DNA of 64,000 bases from Microthyrium microscopicum (Eukaryota > Ascomycota > Dothideomycetes > Microthyriales > Microthyriaceae): contig MU004239.1 of NCBI GenBank assembly GCA_010405405.1, positions 310,001 to 374,000 of the forward strand. The letters run 5' to 3'. Under the pieces are notes generated by a model that saw only the letters and a list, made by a program, of their open reading frames with translations, did no database searches and was not told the DNA's origin. Every line of letters begins with the position of its first letter. The stretch's first letter is position 1. The position numbers were made by a program, and so were the translations under genes. This document shows positions 44,847-57,500 of the stretch, one piece after another.

Positions 44847-47800
44847 GCCTTGCGGACTAGGTGATAATCAAAGGAGTATGGGAAGTGAATTCAGAGGAAT
44901 TATAGTTATGATAGAATGGATTGCTATTAGTCTATTGGAAGCGCTGAGGACTGTGGTCCGATTGATATACATTCCTTAGACCCCGCAAACAAACGCCAGA
45001 AGCATAGCCTCAACAAGGCATCATGGGTCAAAACAAGAATTCCGGTATACTGATAGTAGAAGCAGGTTAAGTGGAGTTGTAGTTGCTCGAATAAGTCTAG
45101 AACGCTGGCATGGTATTGGACAATAAATCCCTCACGATGGTCGCCGGCTTGTGGAATTGGAGCTATCTGATAACTCCAACTTACAGAGTCTAACTCAATT
45201 AGCAGTGGCTATAGCCAGAAAAGGTTAAGATGTTCGAATCATGACTTCTCGCCCTGCGCAGGAAGCATTGCTTCGATGTTCAGGGGAGCCACCAAGATGG
45301 GGGATAAATGCCGCATGAACCAGGAAAGCTCACATCCCGGAGCTTGGAAAGTAATGTGCGATGAGTGGTTACCAGACGGTCGGTAATGTACATCAAGCTA
45401 GAATTAGATTCGGATCTGTGGATAAGATAATAATGTTCCTGGTTTGAGAGTGTCAGATGCTGTGCAACACCATCAGACCTCTGCAGCAACCTATAAACTC
45501 TAACAAATGTTGTAATTAGACGGGTGTCGTTGGGAACCTAGAAATAGACTCAATGCAGGTCCTTTATTAAATTCAAACCTTTGATGAGATCCTCAGAGAA
45601 TTACTTCTAAAATTAAGCATTGACACACATTTATTATCGATGATTGAGAACACCAAATCAGAGTTATTCTTGGAGTCTAAAGATCCAAAATTGGCTTTCC
45701 TGCAAGTAGGAATAATTATGGCGTTAAGCTGTCCGACTTTCCTAGGCACCCACCTTTCACAACTTTGGCCAAGAAGAATCCTAAAATAGAAGATAATTTC
45801 CAAGTCCTTTGCCTAGAAAGATTTCAAAGTGCAGGTGCAAATCTAAAAGCGGAAAGAGAGTATTTTAATAGTAAGTTGCGCAACGTGAACTGTTGCGAAA
45901 TCAAATGTATTGCCTGAAAATACTGGTATGTAGCAAAAATAGCGCCGTGATTCATCCGGGAAAATTTGCCCACAGATCGGTCAAGATCCAAACGCCTATC
46001 CAATGATTCATAGCTCTTTGCAGATGTTTCCTCTATACATGATAATAGCCCAATTCTAATACATGGTCCTAGTGTTACAGTCGTAATTTCGATAGAAGGG
46101 TTTGAAGTGATGCGGGTCCATTGCTTGTGACTGTAATGTTGTTGACCGGTGATATCCAGGCAAGTCTGATTCACGCTCTGTAGGAAAAGGCGCCTCAGTA
46201 GGTAGAGAGCGGGAGCCTTGCGCGCTGTCAAGATGCAGCTTGCAATTTGGTGTTCCGTGGAAAGGATTGGCTGCACGCTCTATAGAAGGCGCCTCGTTGC
46301 CTAAAAACCCATAGGCTGTGGCAGTGTATAGTGATGACTCCAAAGTTTTCTATCCATCGCTAATTTATCCTCCAAAAAATGTCGAGATTGTAGGCGTGTG
46401 AGCTGGAAGATAATTTTTCTTCGAGATTTCGTCCTCAAGAGCAGATTTCTTGTTGTTGTTGCGGTAATATGTTGAGAGGGATGTAAGGCTAGGCTGGTGC
46501 ATGTGATTGGCTAGAGCTCTTTCGAGCCTCAGCCTGATGGTCGCCGTACGTGGATGTCTTGTTCTCAACTCTCATCAGAGGCTATGAACCTTAACAAATT
46601 AGCTGACCGTTTCAAGAAACATTGTGATCGGAAAGATGCTGTTTACCTCCATCTTTTGGCTGAACTGGATCGCTTTCGCCTGCCCGGGAAGGGGCAATGG
46701 CCCGAGTGCGGATTTCAAGGACGACAGACATGGCTTTGCTGGATTGCTAGACACTGACTATTGTTGGGTGTGTTGATCTAGTGTGCTGATATGTTGAGTG
46801 AAGTGTAAGTGAGAAAGAAAAGTGCGAAATAATTTGAGAAGTTAAATAGGCCTCAGACTACTAGCGTTAATTGGGGAGTGCTGCCTGCGTCAAAACAGAG
46901 CGCGGCCATCTTCTATATACCTATCTTGCTTGGTGGCTCAGTTACCATTGTGTGCTGAATAGCTGGCCTCCATCCGAGGAGGCCTCACCGATGCTTGGGG
47001 CGCGGTAAGTATCAACGTCAAAAACCCCACTATTACAATCGAATTTGGTCGCCTTCTTTTGTGTTTGAGCTTTCCAAGTCTCTCGGTGACACCAGCCAGG
47101 TTCGACGTGGTAGCATGGCATCGCTAATACTGGAACGTGTTAAGCCCGTTCAACAGTTGCAACGGATGATTCGCTGGAGCTAGAACTACCTTTCTTTTTT
47201 GGACGTTGTGTCATTCATAGCAAAAGCTTCGAGAAGAATTCTATAGGCTACTCAGAAAAAGCACGGGCAGTGCCTGCTCAAGTCGCGCTGTATCACATCC
47301 TCAATAATGATGTCCTAAAATGAGTAGAGTGGCATCACGGCTCCTTGCGCCGCAAGGTTTCTGCCCTGTTAGCCTCGCCGCAATATTCTTCCGCCAAGCA
47401 TGTCACAAGCACCCCTCATTGACTCCTTCAATTACGAGCTAGATAGTATGGCGCTGACCTATTGGTTGCTTAGCTTCCTCTGGCCATTTCGCAGTGGGAA
47501 GAGTCTCGAAAGTGAGGAGGCCGCTGTTGAAACTTAGAGGACTGCCCCTGTGGCTCAACTTCGTGCACTGCGCCGCAATGAGGCGTGCTGAAATTCTCTA
47601 GATCCGTTCCCGCACCGCTCTTCTGGTCAAAGAAGGCTCTTTGTGCCAGCTGCTGGAAGTCGGAAATGGTCGAGCGTTTCTTTCAACCCAACTATATCGA
47701 CAACGGGAACTTGTCTTAGGAGCAGGTGGCATGTCGAAAGTGTCAAGAAAGCTCCCCGACCGTTGGGGTCCCAATTGGGCAATTCTCGCGTAGATCATCA

Positions 47801-49950
47801 ACTCACAGAGTTGCATCCGTCTCACACTTGTTCTACCATCGTGAGGTTCAATCATCAAATTGCCTAGATTTGCCTATAACGTTTCATACTGTGATGTTGA
47901 CATTTGGTGGGCGTCGGCATTGGGGCGTGGGGGCAGCGAAAGGGGCAAAGCTTCGAGCCTCACCAGCGCTCTCTACTTTACGAGTACCGCCGCCGTACAG
48001 AGGTAGGCAGAACGAGGCGCTGCTCTTGATGGGACGATCAATGATTCGGTGAAAATGAGGCATCTCAATCCGTATCGAAACCAATGCCCTGCAATCAAGA
48101 ACCAGATATTCAATGCCTCGCAGGTAATGACTCCTACTCTGCAGGGTGCTTCAGCAGGCGTGACCAGTGACGACCTTTCTCTGTCTACCCAGCGACCCGG
48201 AATCTCGGTCTTCCTGCAACCAAAATGGTCTTAAGGTAGGTACCCTCCTGCGCGTTAACCGACGGATCTTCTACCGGTCCTTTGAGCCTAGTGCCCAGTC
48301 AATAGTCCGGAGCAAAAGAGTGCTTAGACGTTGTGTAACGTTGGGCAACGTCGGGCGCTGTTGCATAGTTGTACAACTCGCGTGGCCGGCAGGGCGCGAC
48401 ACATGGGCTAAGCTAAGACTCAATAACCGATGAATTGAAAGACATGTTCGTTGTTCGCGGTAGAAGCTCTACTCAAAAGTTGCGTGGCGTGTCTTTGACT
48501 TTTCTTGTTATGACTGAAAAGGTGCTCAGCCTAGCTCAAGTAGAAATGCAATGGCGCCAATGAGTATCTGTGACTCAAATCGATGAAAGATATGAGCATC
48601 GTTTTTCGATTACCAAGTATCAGACCACACCAATTCGACACCCTTTCTCTGACTGAGGCATTTGAAGCAGAACAAAGCCAATCCTGTGCCACGGGCGTGA
48701 AGTCTCTACATTGTCCAATGCTAGTGAACTGTTCCTGGCATTATTTGACGAAAGGCGAAGCTTCGGACCACTCTCAGGCGTGTATGAATATGACTATGTC
48801 TTGCATTGCATTGCATCACATCCAAGAGCTCTGACTTTGCATAGTGATCCAGTAAGCGCTACGCACATCGACTAAGCTGCTCAAGACGCGACTGATCTGG
48901 TTGGCGCCATTTTATCCACGCCATAAAGAATATCGTTACTCTCTTTCCTCCAGGATGCTAAGATAATCTAGAAGCATGGGGAGGGCCAGTGGTTTCCTTG
49001 TTAATGCTAAACATTCTATGCTCATCTTATTGCATCGATCTGGCTGTCAGCCTTGGGCTGAATCAACGCCTTCTTATCAATTGCAATGGTCCTGTATTTC
49101 TATGGGAATGTCCATGATTTGGAATAATCTTCAATGAAATTAGCTAGCTCTAAGAAACAGTAATGTCCTTTCATATGAATACAACAGAGGTTTGTCTGGC
49201 ATGTGACAGCATTAAGGATACCAGTGTATCCTAGACATTTGAAGTTATTGGCAAGGCAGCTTTGATTTGGTCATACCTAGTACTTGTACCTCAAAACTAA
49301 GCTCGCAACCTTCCGAAAAAGCTTTCCGAAGCGTGCTCCCAGATTCTTGGATCCGAGTGACGGTATCGATACGAGTGTGCAATGTTCCATCCTCGCAGCC
49401 GAAGACCCCATAAAGCATCTTTCTATCGAAAAGCCGATTTCCCCATCGAGGTCAGCTGGGGCGAAGATAAATCTAGACACTGTGGAGAGCGGTGCAACAC
49501 TGGATGCATAATTTTGGTAAACCGTAATTCGAACTACTGGTACTTCATTGCAACACAAGTGGCTTTAACCGACATTAATAGTGTAATCTCCACCACGACA
49601 ACTTCAATTTCTTTCAGAGCAAGCTATTTGACGTTGAATAGCTGGAAGCACGAGAGATAGCATCCAGGGCCGATATGAAGCTAAGGCAAGCAGGGGTCTT
49701 CCATTCGACCACTCACAGCTCATAGCAAATGCTTCTTGGGGAAATAGGAAGGACCGAGTGAAGGCTCCTTCCGAAAAGCCACGCGACCCCCAGATTCCCA
49801 CATGCGCTTTCGCTCTTCAGGATGAAAGCACTCCTAGCGCGTTCGATGGGATGTGTAACGCTTGCTGACGAAGTCCAAGGTTTTGTAGGCTGAGAGATCG
49901 GGAGATGTCTTCAATAGGACCGCTTAGCTAGTTTTACGCTCTACACTGCA
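44847..49950. other. 5.1-kb gene desert
   Basis: No gene is supported on either strand. The frames found are short and mostly begin at non-ATG codons. A 45-codon ATG frame at 47400-47537 encodes a single membrane-like segment (MALTYWLLSFLWPF) in an otherwise polar peptide; it is too short to assert. A frame at 49284-49511 is protein-like but lacks an ATG. The interval must hold the HAK promoter at its left end. No terminal repeats or transposon signature were found by eye. Confidence 0.4.
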
Positions 49951-52444
49951 TTAGTTGATTGGCAACCTACGGTAAGAGCAGACTCGGCTTACGGGGCAAT
50001 CCTCTTCATCTAACGTGTCGAAAGTAACTTTTCTGTAGCCAACTGTGACTGGACTTGCTTCGCTCGATTGCCAAGTCAAGCTATGCTTGCACCATTGCTC
50101 GTCCAATCGTTCAGGAAAGTCTTCTCTAGCATGACTGCCTCTTGACTCTTTTCGCTCTGTTGCCGCTGCAATTGTTTGAGCAGCGTTGGTCAGCAGATTT
50201 CTAGTTTCCAGCGTCTCAATCAAGTCGCTGTTCCATATCATACTTCTATCGCTAACGCTCAAGTTATTCTTGAAGCCCATCTCTATGGATGAAAGACTAT
50301 CGAGGCCAGCTCGAAGAGACTCCTCAGTCCGAAACACGGCGGCATCGGCCTGCATAACCCGTTGCATTTTACCTCTGATATCAGCCGCCGATTGAGAACC
50401 TGAACTGGTCCTGATTGTGTCTAGGTCTTCAAAAGATTGCAGGCCAATGTCATTTGGGACATCTGGTGTAAGCAAAGGCTCACCAGGCTTGTTTGTTTTT
50501 GCGATATTGAGCGCTGCCGCGCGTCCAAAGACGACGATATCGAGTAGTGAGTTCGCGCCCAGTCGATTGGCGCCGTGCACCGACACACAAGCAGCCTCAC
50601 CAGCAGCATAGAGGCCAGGCAATGTATTTTCAGCACCAGTGCCGGCATCGACTTGTAATACTTCGCCATTGAAGTTCGTAGGAATTCCACCCATGCAGTA
50701 ATGCACCGTAGGCCTTTGATAGTTAGTCACAAATAAGTTAGACCTTCAGTCTTGGAAGCCACTCACAACACAGGAATAGGCTCCTTCGTTATATCAATCC
50801 CGGCAAAGATGCTCGCAGTCTCTGCAATTCCTGGTAATCGATCCAGGATGATGTCTCGAGGCAGGTGCGATAATTGCAAGTAGACATGGTCTTTATCCTT
50901 GCCTACTCCACGCCCCTCGCGAATCTCCAACGTCATGCTCCTAGACACAACATCTCGGCTCGCAAGGTCTTTGGCTGTAGGTGCATATCTCTCCATGAAA
51001 CGCTCACCTTCGCTATTCAGCAAATATCCCCCTTCTCCTCGCGCACCTTCAGTGATCAGCACGCCGGCGCCATATATCCCACTGGGATGAAACTGGACAA
51101 ACTCCATATCTTGCAACGGTATACCCGCCCTTGCAGCCATAGCATTCCCATCGCCTGTACTCGTATGTGCGCTGGTGGCTGAGAAATATGCTCTCCCATA
51201 TCCACCTGGAATTTGTCAGTGTTAGGGATGAAACGCCATCACACTTCGTGGTAGTCGACGGGACCCACAAGGCATTATTTGGGAAGCGTTTTGCGGGGGA
51301 TCCTTACCTGTCGCAATGACCGTATTCCGCGCAAAAATCCGATGTAGCGAACCATCTTCCATATTCATCGCCGTAACGCCCACACACACGCCCTCATGCA
51401 TCATCAAATCCAGCGCAAACCACTCAATGAAAAACTGACAATCATGCTTTAGGCTTTGCCCATATAGCGTATGCAGCATCGCATGGCCAGTCCTGTCCGC
51501 AGCACAAGCAGTTCTATGTCCTTGCCCACCTTTGCCAAAGTTCTGCGACTGTCCACCGATGGGCCGCTGGTAGATCTTACCTTCGGCCGTGCGCGAGAAT
51601 GGCATACCCCAGTTTTCGAGCTCTGTGACGGCAGCGACGGCTTCGCGCGTCATGTAGTGGATGGCGTCTTGGTCGCCGAGCCAGTCGGAGCCTTTGACAG
51701 TGTCGTAATGGTGCCAGCGATAGTCGTCAGGGTGCATGTTGCCGAGAGCCGCGTTGATTCCGCCTTGTGCTGCTACTCTGTGTGATTGTTAGAGTAATGC
51801 CTCTGTTTCGGTAGATGGGTCGTAAGTGGTACTAGATGTGCCGCTGACGGCCTGGTACGGTAAGTGGTATGCCCCCATCGACCCATGTCTATCATGATAC
51901 ACTTTTAAGTAACAAAAGCTCTCTTTATCATAGAGCATATTTACGATGTGATAAATCAGCGCCATGGCACTTATAACATCCTCTGCTTAGAAGGGGTCAT
52001 AGTAGCCATCTCGGTCGATGGGAGCATATTGTTTACTTTCCCCATCCTTTACTGCTACTGATTGGACTTACGTGTGTGATCTCGTCGGGAACAATTTCGT
52101 GATACAAGCTGTATTAAGGCCTGCCTCAGTAAGACCCACACTTGCACGTAAACCTGCGCCCCCGGCTCCGATGACAAGAGCGTCATAATGGTGGTCTATT
52201 ATAGGTTGACTACGAAAGGCCAATGAAGCAGAGGTTGTGGCTCTCCGCCGTTGCCCATGGTTAGTCGCATAGGTTCGTAACCTCCTTGCTTTGATGGCGT
52301 GTAGAAGAGGACGAGATTGCCAGGTTATAGCGCTACCTCAAATATGTGTTATTAGCTATGTTAAGGCGCGTTGCAGATAGCTCGTGGAAAACTTTGTACT
52401 TACCATCTCTTTTGTAATGCCAAGCTTGACTTGAACAAGGACAT
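49951..52444 (-). CDS. SDH1: Succinate dehydrogenase flavoprotein subunit (complex II), 657 aa
   Basis: Oxidises succinate to fumarate in the mitochondrial matrix with covalently bound FAD. Exons 52444-52404, 52332-52072, 51777-51308, 51205-50767 and 50713-49951 give 658 codons with stop; the second intron is 294 bp. The N-terminus is a basic, amphipathic presequence ([13 protein letters not shown]). The FAD motif [11 protein letters not shown] and the flavin-linking His in RSHTVAAQGG (split by intron 2) are intact. [29 protein letters not shown] and [11 protein letters not shown] are present. Several normally invariant spots differ from the usual fungal enzyme (HTSTGDGNA instead of HTCTGDGMA, HYCMGG instead of HYNMGG), and the tail [12 protein letters not shown] replaces the usual VPPFKRTY-like end. 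It may be a second, divergent copy. Family is certain. Confidence 0.92.
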
Positions 52445-53215
52445 GTTAAGATACCCAGCAATGGCAGATTGAGAAAGCCCAGATTCAAGATGTGGTACAC
52501 GCTATACAACCGCTGAAGATGAGGAGGCACATATCGAAGAGTCTAGTTCGGGAATAGGAAATATGAATCGATCTGCTTAGAGCGGGGAGTGCATTGCCGG
52601 CTGCTAAGGTAATTAGACTTTTACAACCAAACTGTACCGTGTTTATATCATTTGTATACTCCCATCAAAGAGCAAGTCCGACTAGATCTTTCAGCGAGTA
52701 TTGCTGTGCTGTAAGTGGTATAATAATGCCACAAATACGTGGAAATAGAACGACTAGGCCCAGAAGTAGCTTGCATATTCATCTCCTCTTTGAGTACCGT
52801 ATCAAACTGTCAAGTGTCTACTCCACTAACGCCGTGTCGAATGCCCAGCCGCAACAGTGAAATCGAACGTGATATAGCACCAAAGTTGTAGAGGTGACAG
52901 AGAATCTGGTGAAAAGGGGGTCAACGGGAGTTGAGTTGATCGTCGGCATGCCGAAGCCGAAGATCTAGACTCCAAATAGGCATAGTATCCACGTTTTCCC
53001 GGGAAATTGGCTCGGCAGCTCGCTAAAGGCGCTTACGTTCACGATTTGAGGGACATGACATCACGCCACGCGCTTCCATGTGCCTTGGCCTTAAACATCG
53101 CCCTCGTTTTCAAACACCATGCTTTAGTCCGACCATTACGCAAAGTCCAGTTCTACCAGGAGGAGATCAGAGCCTTTTGTAGGCGTTGGAATAACACCGC
53201 GTCATCCCTAGTCCA
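52445..53215. promoter_or_regulatory. Bidirectional promoter between SDH flavoprotein and histidine kinase
   Basis: 771 bp between divergent start codons. A plus-strand frame of 126 codons from 53007 overlaps the kinase start in another frame and is a shadow. No operator was recognised. Confidence 0.5.
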
Positions 53216-56200
53216 ATGTCAACCGCCAAATTGGGCATCTCCGCTCCAGCAAGAGACCGTGAATTTTATAAGTGAGTCGCGACTCGCCCTAACCGACTCC
53301 CTGGGTCCCGTCCAACATCGATCCATGCTGACACGATCTCCCCTGCTACAGATACTACAATCCTGGCGACGCCATACCTGGTCATGAGAGCGCTACTCCA
53401 CGATCTTCATACGATAAAGGCTTGACTGCTCTAGCTCAACTTGGAGCCTTGAGATTAAATGTCAAGGTATCTTCTACATCATCAAGACCACAATTCCAGC
53501 GGCATGATACTAATGATACACAGAGATGTATGATCTCTCTTTTCGATCGATCGAACCAATACATAATCGCCGAAGCCACTCAAACGCTGTCGTTACAGAA
53601 TGATTCCATACATGAGGAAGGAGATGGGCTCTGGCTTGGAGCAAGTACGATTCCCAAAGATGGCGGTATTTGCAAGCTTGTCGTCAACCCACCCGCTCTC
53701 CTTATGGGTGCAAATACCGACCTCGATGGAGCACCTTGCGTGATACCTGACTTGCGTGAAGATGAACGCTTCAAGGACAAACCTTTTGTGCTATGTGAGC
53801 CATATTCGCGCTTTTATGCTGGAGTGTGTACTATAAATCAACCTACACCAACATTGGTACTAACATTCCCAGGTCCCAATCAGAACTCGGGAAGGAACTG
53901 CCATTGGGTCCTTTTGTGCGCTTGGAGATCGCCCTCGTGAACATCTTAGTGCAGCCTCATTACAATTTATGATGGATGTTAGTGCAACGATTATGTCACA
54001 TCTGGAAATGGCTCGGGCTCGGGCGAACGATCGACGCGGTGAGAGAATGGTCAGAGGCCTTGCAAATTTCATCGAAGGTGACACCGGTCTGGTTGCAGAT
54101 TATCAGACACCCGATTTAAGCTTAAAGGAAGGTCATCTGGCAGGCAATCAAGATCCTAGGCACGAAAACGTCTCGAGCCCAGAGAGGGAAGCTATTGAGC
54201 AGCTAGGAACCGAAATCGTCTCGCAGACCGGTTCCAGCAAGTCTCTTCCTACGGAAAATGGGGAAGATATAGTTGCCGACTCACTACCAGAGAAGGCTGC
54301 ATCTGAATCCATGTCGCCACTGGAATCCACACCGGCGATACCCAGCTCTCCCGAACAAAAGCAAAGCGAAGATGTAAAGCCAGATCACGCCACTAGCTTG
54401 ACGGAATTGCAAATGATTTTCTCTCGAGCGTCAAATATCATTCGAGAATCAATTGATGTGGATGGTGTCATATTCTTCGACGCCAGCGTAGCTTCATTTG
54501 GTGGACTTGTTGGGCTTGGAGATACAACGTCTGACCCAAACGATTCCACACAAACACTATCCAGCACCGAAGAAGGCGATGGAAACAACAACTTTCCGGG
54601 CGTCAACATCGATAATTCAGCAAAGAAATATGCCCAAGAACGGTCTAAAATGAATAGCAATATCCTAGGATTCTCAACCTCTGAAGCATCTAGCTTAAGA
54701 GGCGACTCTGGAGAATTCGACGTCAAAGAGCAGCACGCCATGCTGGAGAAGTTTCTACTTGGGTTCTTGGATCGCCACCCTAATGGGAAGATCCTCAATT
54801 TCGATGCTGATGGGGCTATCTATTCCGTTTCGGCTGGACGTAGAGGATCCGCTAAACCTGGCCTAAACGGAGCTTCTGGCACAGAAAACAAGTCTGGTCT
54901 TTCTGCAACAGACCCCAGAAGGCCCGTTCGACGATATTCTAGCTTTATAGAGGCAGACACGATAATACGGACATTTCCTGGCACACGATGTTTAGCGGTG
55001 ATGCCGTTGTGGGATAGCCACCGTGAAAGATGGTACGCAGGAGCAATGGTCTGGACCAAATCCGCAGACCGGATCCTATCTGTCGAAAAGGAGCTCAGTT
55101 ATCTTGCAGCCTTTGGTAACAGTATCATGGCCGAAGTAGCCCAGCTTGATGCAATCATGGCCAATAAGGCTAAATCAGATCTTCTGGGTTCGATATCCCA
55201 TGAACTTCGTTCCCCCCTACATGGGATTATGGGCGGCGTTGAATTGCTTGAGGATTCTAACATGTCTGAGACTCAAGCTAGCGTATTGCGCAGCGTCGAA
55301 GCTTGTAGTAGAACTTTATTGGATACGGTGGATCATCTGCTCGACTTTTCGAAGATAAACAACCTCATGCAATCGTCGCAAGGTGTCCGGAAGAGTATCA
55401 GGAAACAGTCGAAATTCATTAGCCAGGCAGGAAACAGGCCGAACAAGGACATTGCAGAGCAATTGCGCACGCCAGTGGATCTAGCTGTTCTTGTAGAAGA
55501 GGTTATTGGTACAGTCTCTGTTGGTTACGGTAAGCATTTTCCAAGTGTGGATATCTTCCAAAACATCCGATGAATCCCAATACATAGCCCCGATCTTACA
55601 CTAACAACTTCCAGACAGTCAGCACCTAGTTCTCAACGAACTAGGAAATGTTCAAACCAGAGACATGCCAATCACAGACACTTCCAGTCCTCTGGATCCT
55701 CGATACGCGGTTGACCGGTTCGGCGATGAGCCACCAAGCTCTAAGATAGCTACAGGCGAGCGCGATGTTGCGGTGACACTTTCGATCGATCCCGCCAGCC
55801 ACTGGGTGTTTAACACACAGCCGGGCGCTTGGCGGCGGATTGTCATGAACTTATTTTCAAACTCTCTCAAATACACGGAAAAAGGTTTCATCAAAGTATC
55901 CTTGGAAACCGAAAAACTCCCACTAGCTGGTAGCGAGGAACGCTCCAAAGTGGTTTTGGTAGTTCACGACACAGGGAGAGGCATGAGCAAGGCTTATGTT
56001 CAAGAGCGTTTGTACAAGCCTTTTGCTCAAGAGAATTCACTTGATCCTGGAACAGGCTTAGGGATGAGTAAGTACACTGCTTTCATATCACTTTACGGAT
56101 TTGTTGAATTATCTCTCTGGCGGACTTTTGTGCATGCCAATATAGCACGTTATTCACATCCAGAATCCCACAAGCCGAATTGCGATGGCTAATTCATCTT

Positions 56201-57447
56201 TCATAGGCATTTGTCGACAGATAGTTGTCTCCTTAGGCGGCAAAATCCAACTCAAAAGCGTCAAAGGCGTTGGCACCCAAATTCGAGTCTCAATTCCTCT
56301 TTTTCATTCCCGACTACCGGAGCCAAATATTGAAAACATTAGCCACGAACTGGACCTTCTAAAGCGACAATGTTCTGGTCTAAACGCGTGCCTCTTGGGG
56401 GCTGAAAGCAGCATCAGTGTATCTGGTGGAGAGCTAGCTGAGCAATCCAAAACTAGCATAACGTCCGTTGAGGACTCGCTGAAAAGCGTATGCAAAGATT
56501 GGTTTGATATGAACTTTGAACCCAACAGGCCCGTTGGAGAGTGCGGAGTCATTTGGATTTTGGAAACCCAACATAATTTCCAGGATCTAAAAGCTGGCAG
56601 TCTGATAAAGTCTGCTCTTAGCGGTCTCTCCAACCAGAAAGATAGTCCGCTGGTGATTGTACTATGCAGATCTACTCAGTCAGCTTACTCTCTTGCACAG
56701 TCTCAACTGGCTTATACCGGAACCTTCATTGATTATATTACACAGCCATGCGCACCGCGGAAACTTGCGAGGGCGCTAGCGAGCCATTTTAAACGAATAT
56801 CCAGCCTGAAGGACTCAGGAGAGGTTTCAAAACTTCAAAAAGTTGTCCCGATTCCTTCCATCAGCATCAATGAAATGACAACAGAGCACAACAATCATCC
56901 TACAGAGAAAATTTTACCCAGCCCAAGTGCACTGGTCAACGATGTCACCAAAATTCCCGATTTACCCAGTAGACTACATGAGCCTTTGTCGGTTACTCCA
57001 CGATCTTCGTTGAGCCTCACGCATCCAGAGAACACCAAGCCCGCTCCATCGCCGACTCAAGAAACTATGGATCGACAGCCGTTTTTGCTAGTCGATGATA
57101 ACCCAATCAACCTCAAAATCCTCATCGCCTATATGAAGAAGAACAAACTTAGCTACTCCACCGCGGTGAATGGCCTCGAAGCCTTTGAGGAATACAAAAA
57201 GTCTCCGGTGCAGTACAAAACAATATTCATGGACATTTCCATGCCAGTGATGGATGGCTTGGAATCTACACGTGCAATCAGGAGCTTCGAAAGGGACAGC
57301 AAAATGAAACCATCCAACATCATTGTCTTGACTGGTCTGTCACTTGCTACCGTGGAACAAGAGGCCCTTGCTAGCGGTGCCTCTCTCTTCATCACGAAAC
57401 CAGTTCGATTGAAGGAATTGAATTCTATACTAGGTAATCAACCTTGA
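53216..57447 (+). CDS. Hybrid sensor histidine kinase with GAF domain, 1292 aa
   Basis: Cytosolic two-component hybrid kinase. Exons 53216-53271, 53352-53823, 53873-55529, 55615-56067 and 56207-57447 sum to 1293 codons. The first exon starts MSTAKLGISAPARDREFYK and joins to YYNPGDAIPG, a start seen in fungal GAF kinases. A GAF domain lies at about residues 50-240. Next come a disordered stretch and a second sensory segment (FSRASNIIRESIDVDGVIFF). The phosphorylated His is in SHELRSPLHG (residue about 619). The ATPase domain has the N box NLFSNSLKYTEKG, DTGRGM and GTGLGM; intron 4 directly follows the last. The receiver has LVDDNPINLK, phospho-Asp in FMDISMPVMDG (about 1222) and the Lys in FITKPVRLKE. 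No membrane segment is present. The signal is unknown; output is expected through Ypd1 to Ssk1/Skn7. Confidence 0.93.
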
Positions 57448-57500
57448 AGAAAGAAAGCTTCGAATCTCGATGATATCTGGAACATAAACATCCAAAAGGC

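Noticed and set aside
45225-45250. GTTCGAATC, resembling a tRNA T-loop
   Set aside because: The flanking bases do not form a five-pair T-stem, and no anticodon arm or acceptor stem could be placed.
45824-46343. Overlapping minus-strand frames of 150 and 95 codons
   Set aside because: No domain, inconsistent frames and no credible introns.
47598-48433. Several 60-108 codon frames on both strands
   Set aside because: Short, overlapping, many with non-ATG starts, and without domain or splice support.
51778-52071. 294-bp SDH intron as a possible MITE insertion
   Set aside because: Only 8-9 bp imperfect inverted and direct repeats are visible; no defined ends or target duplication.
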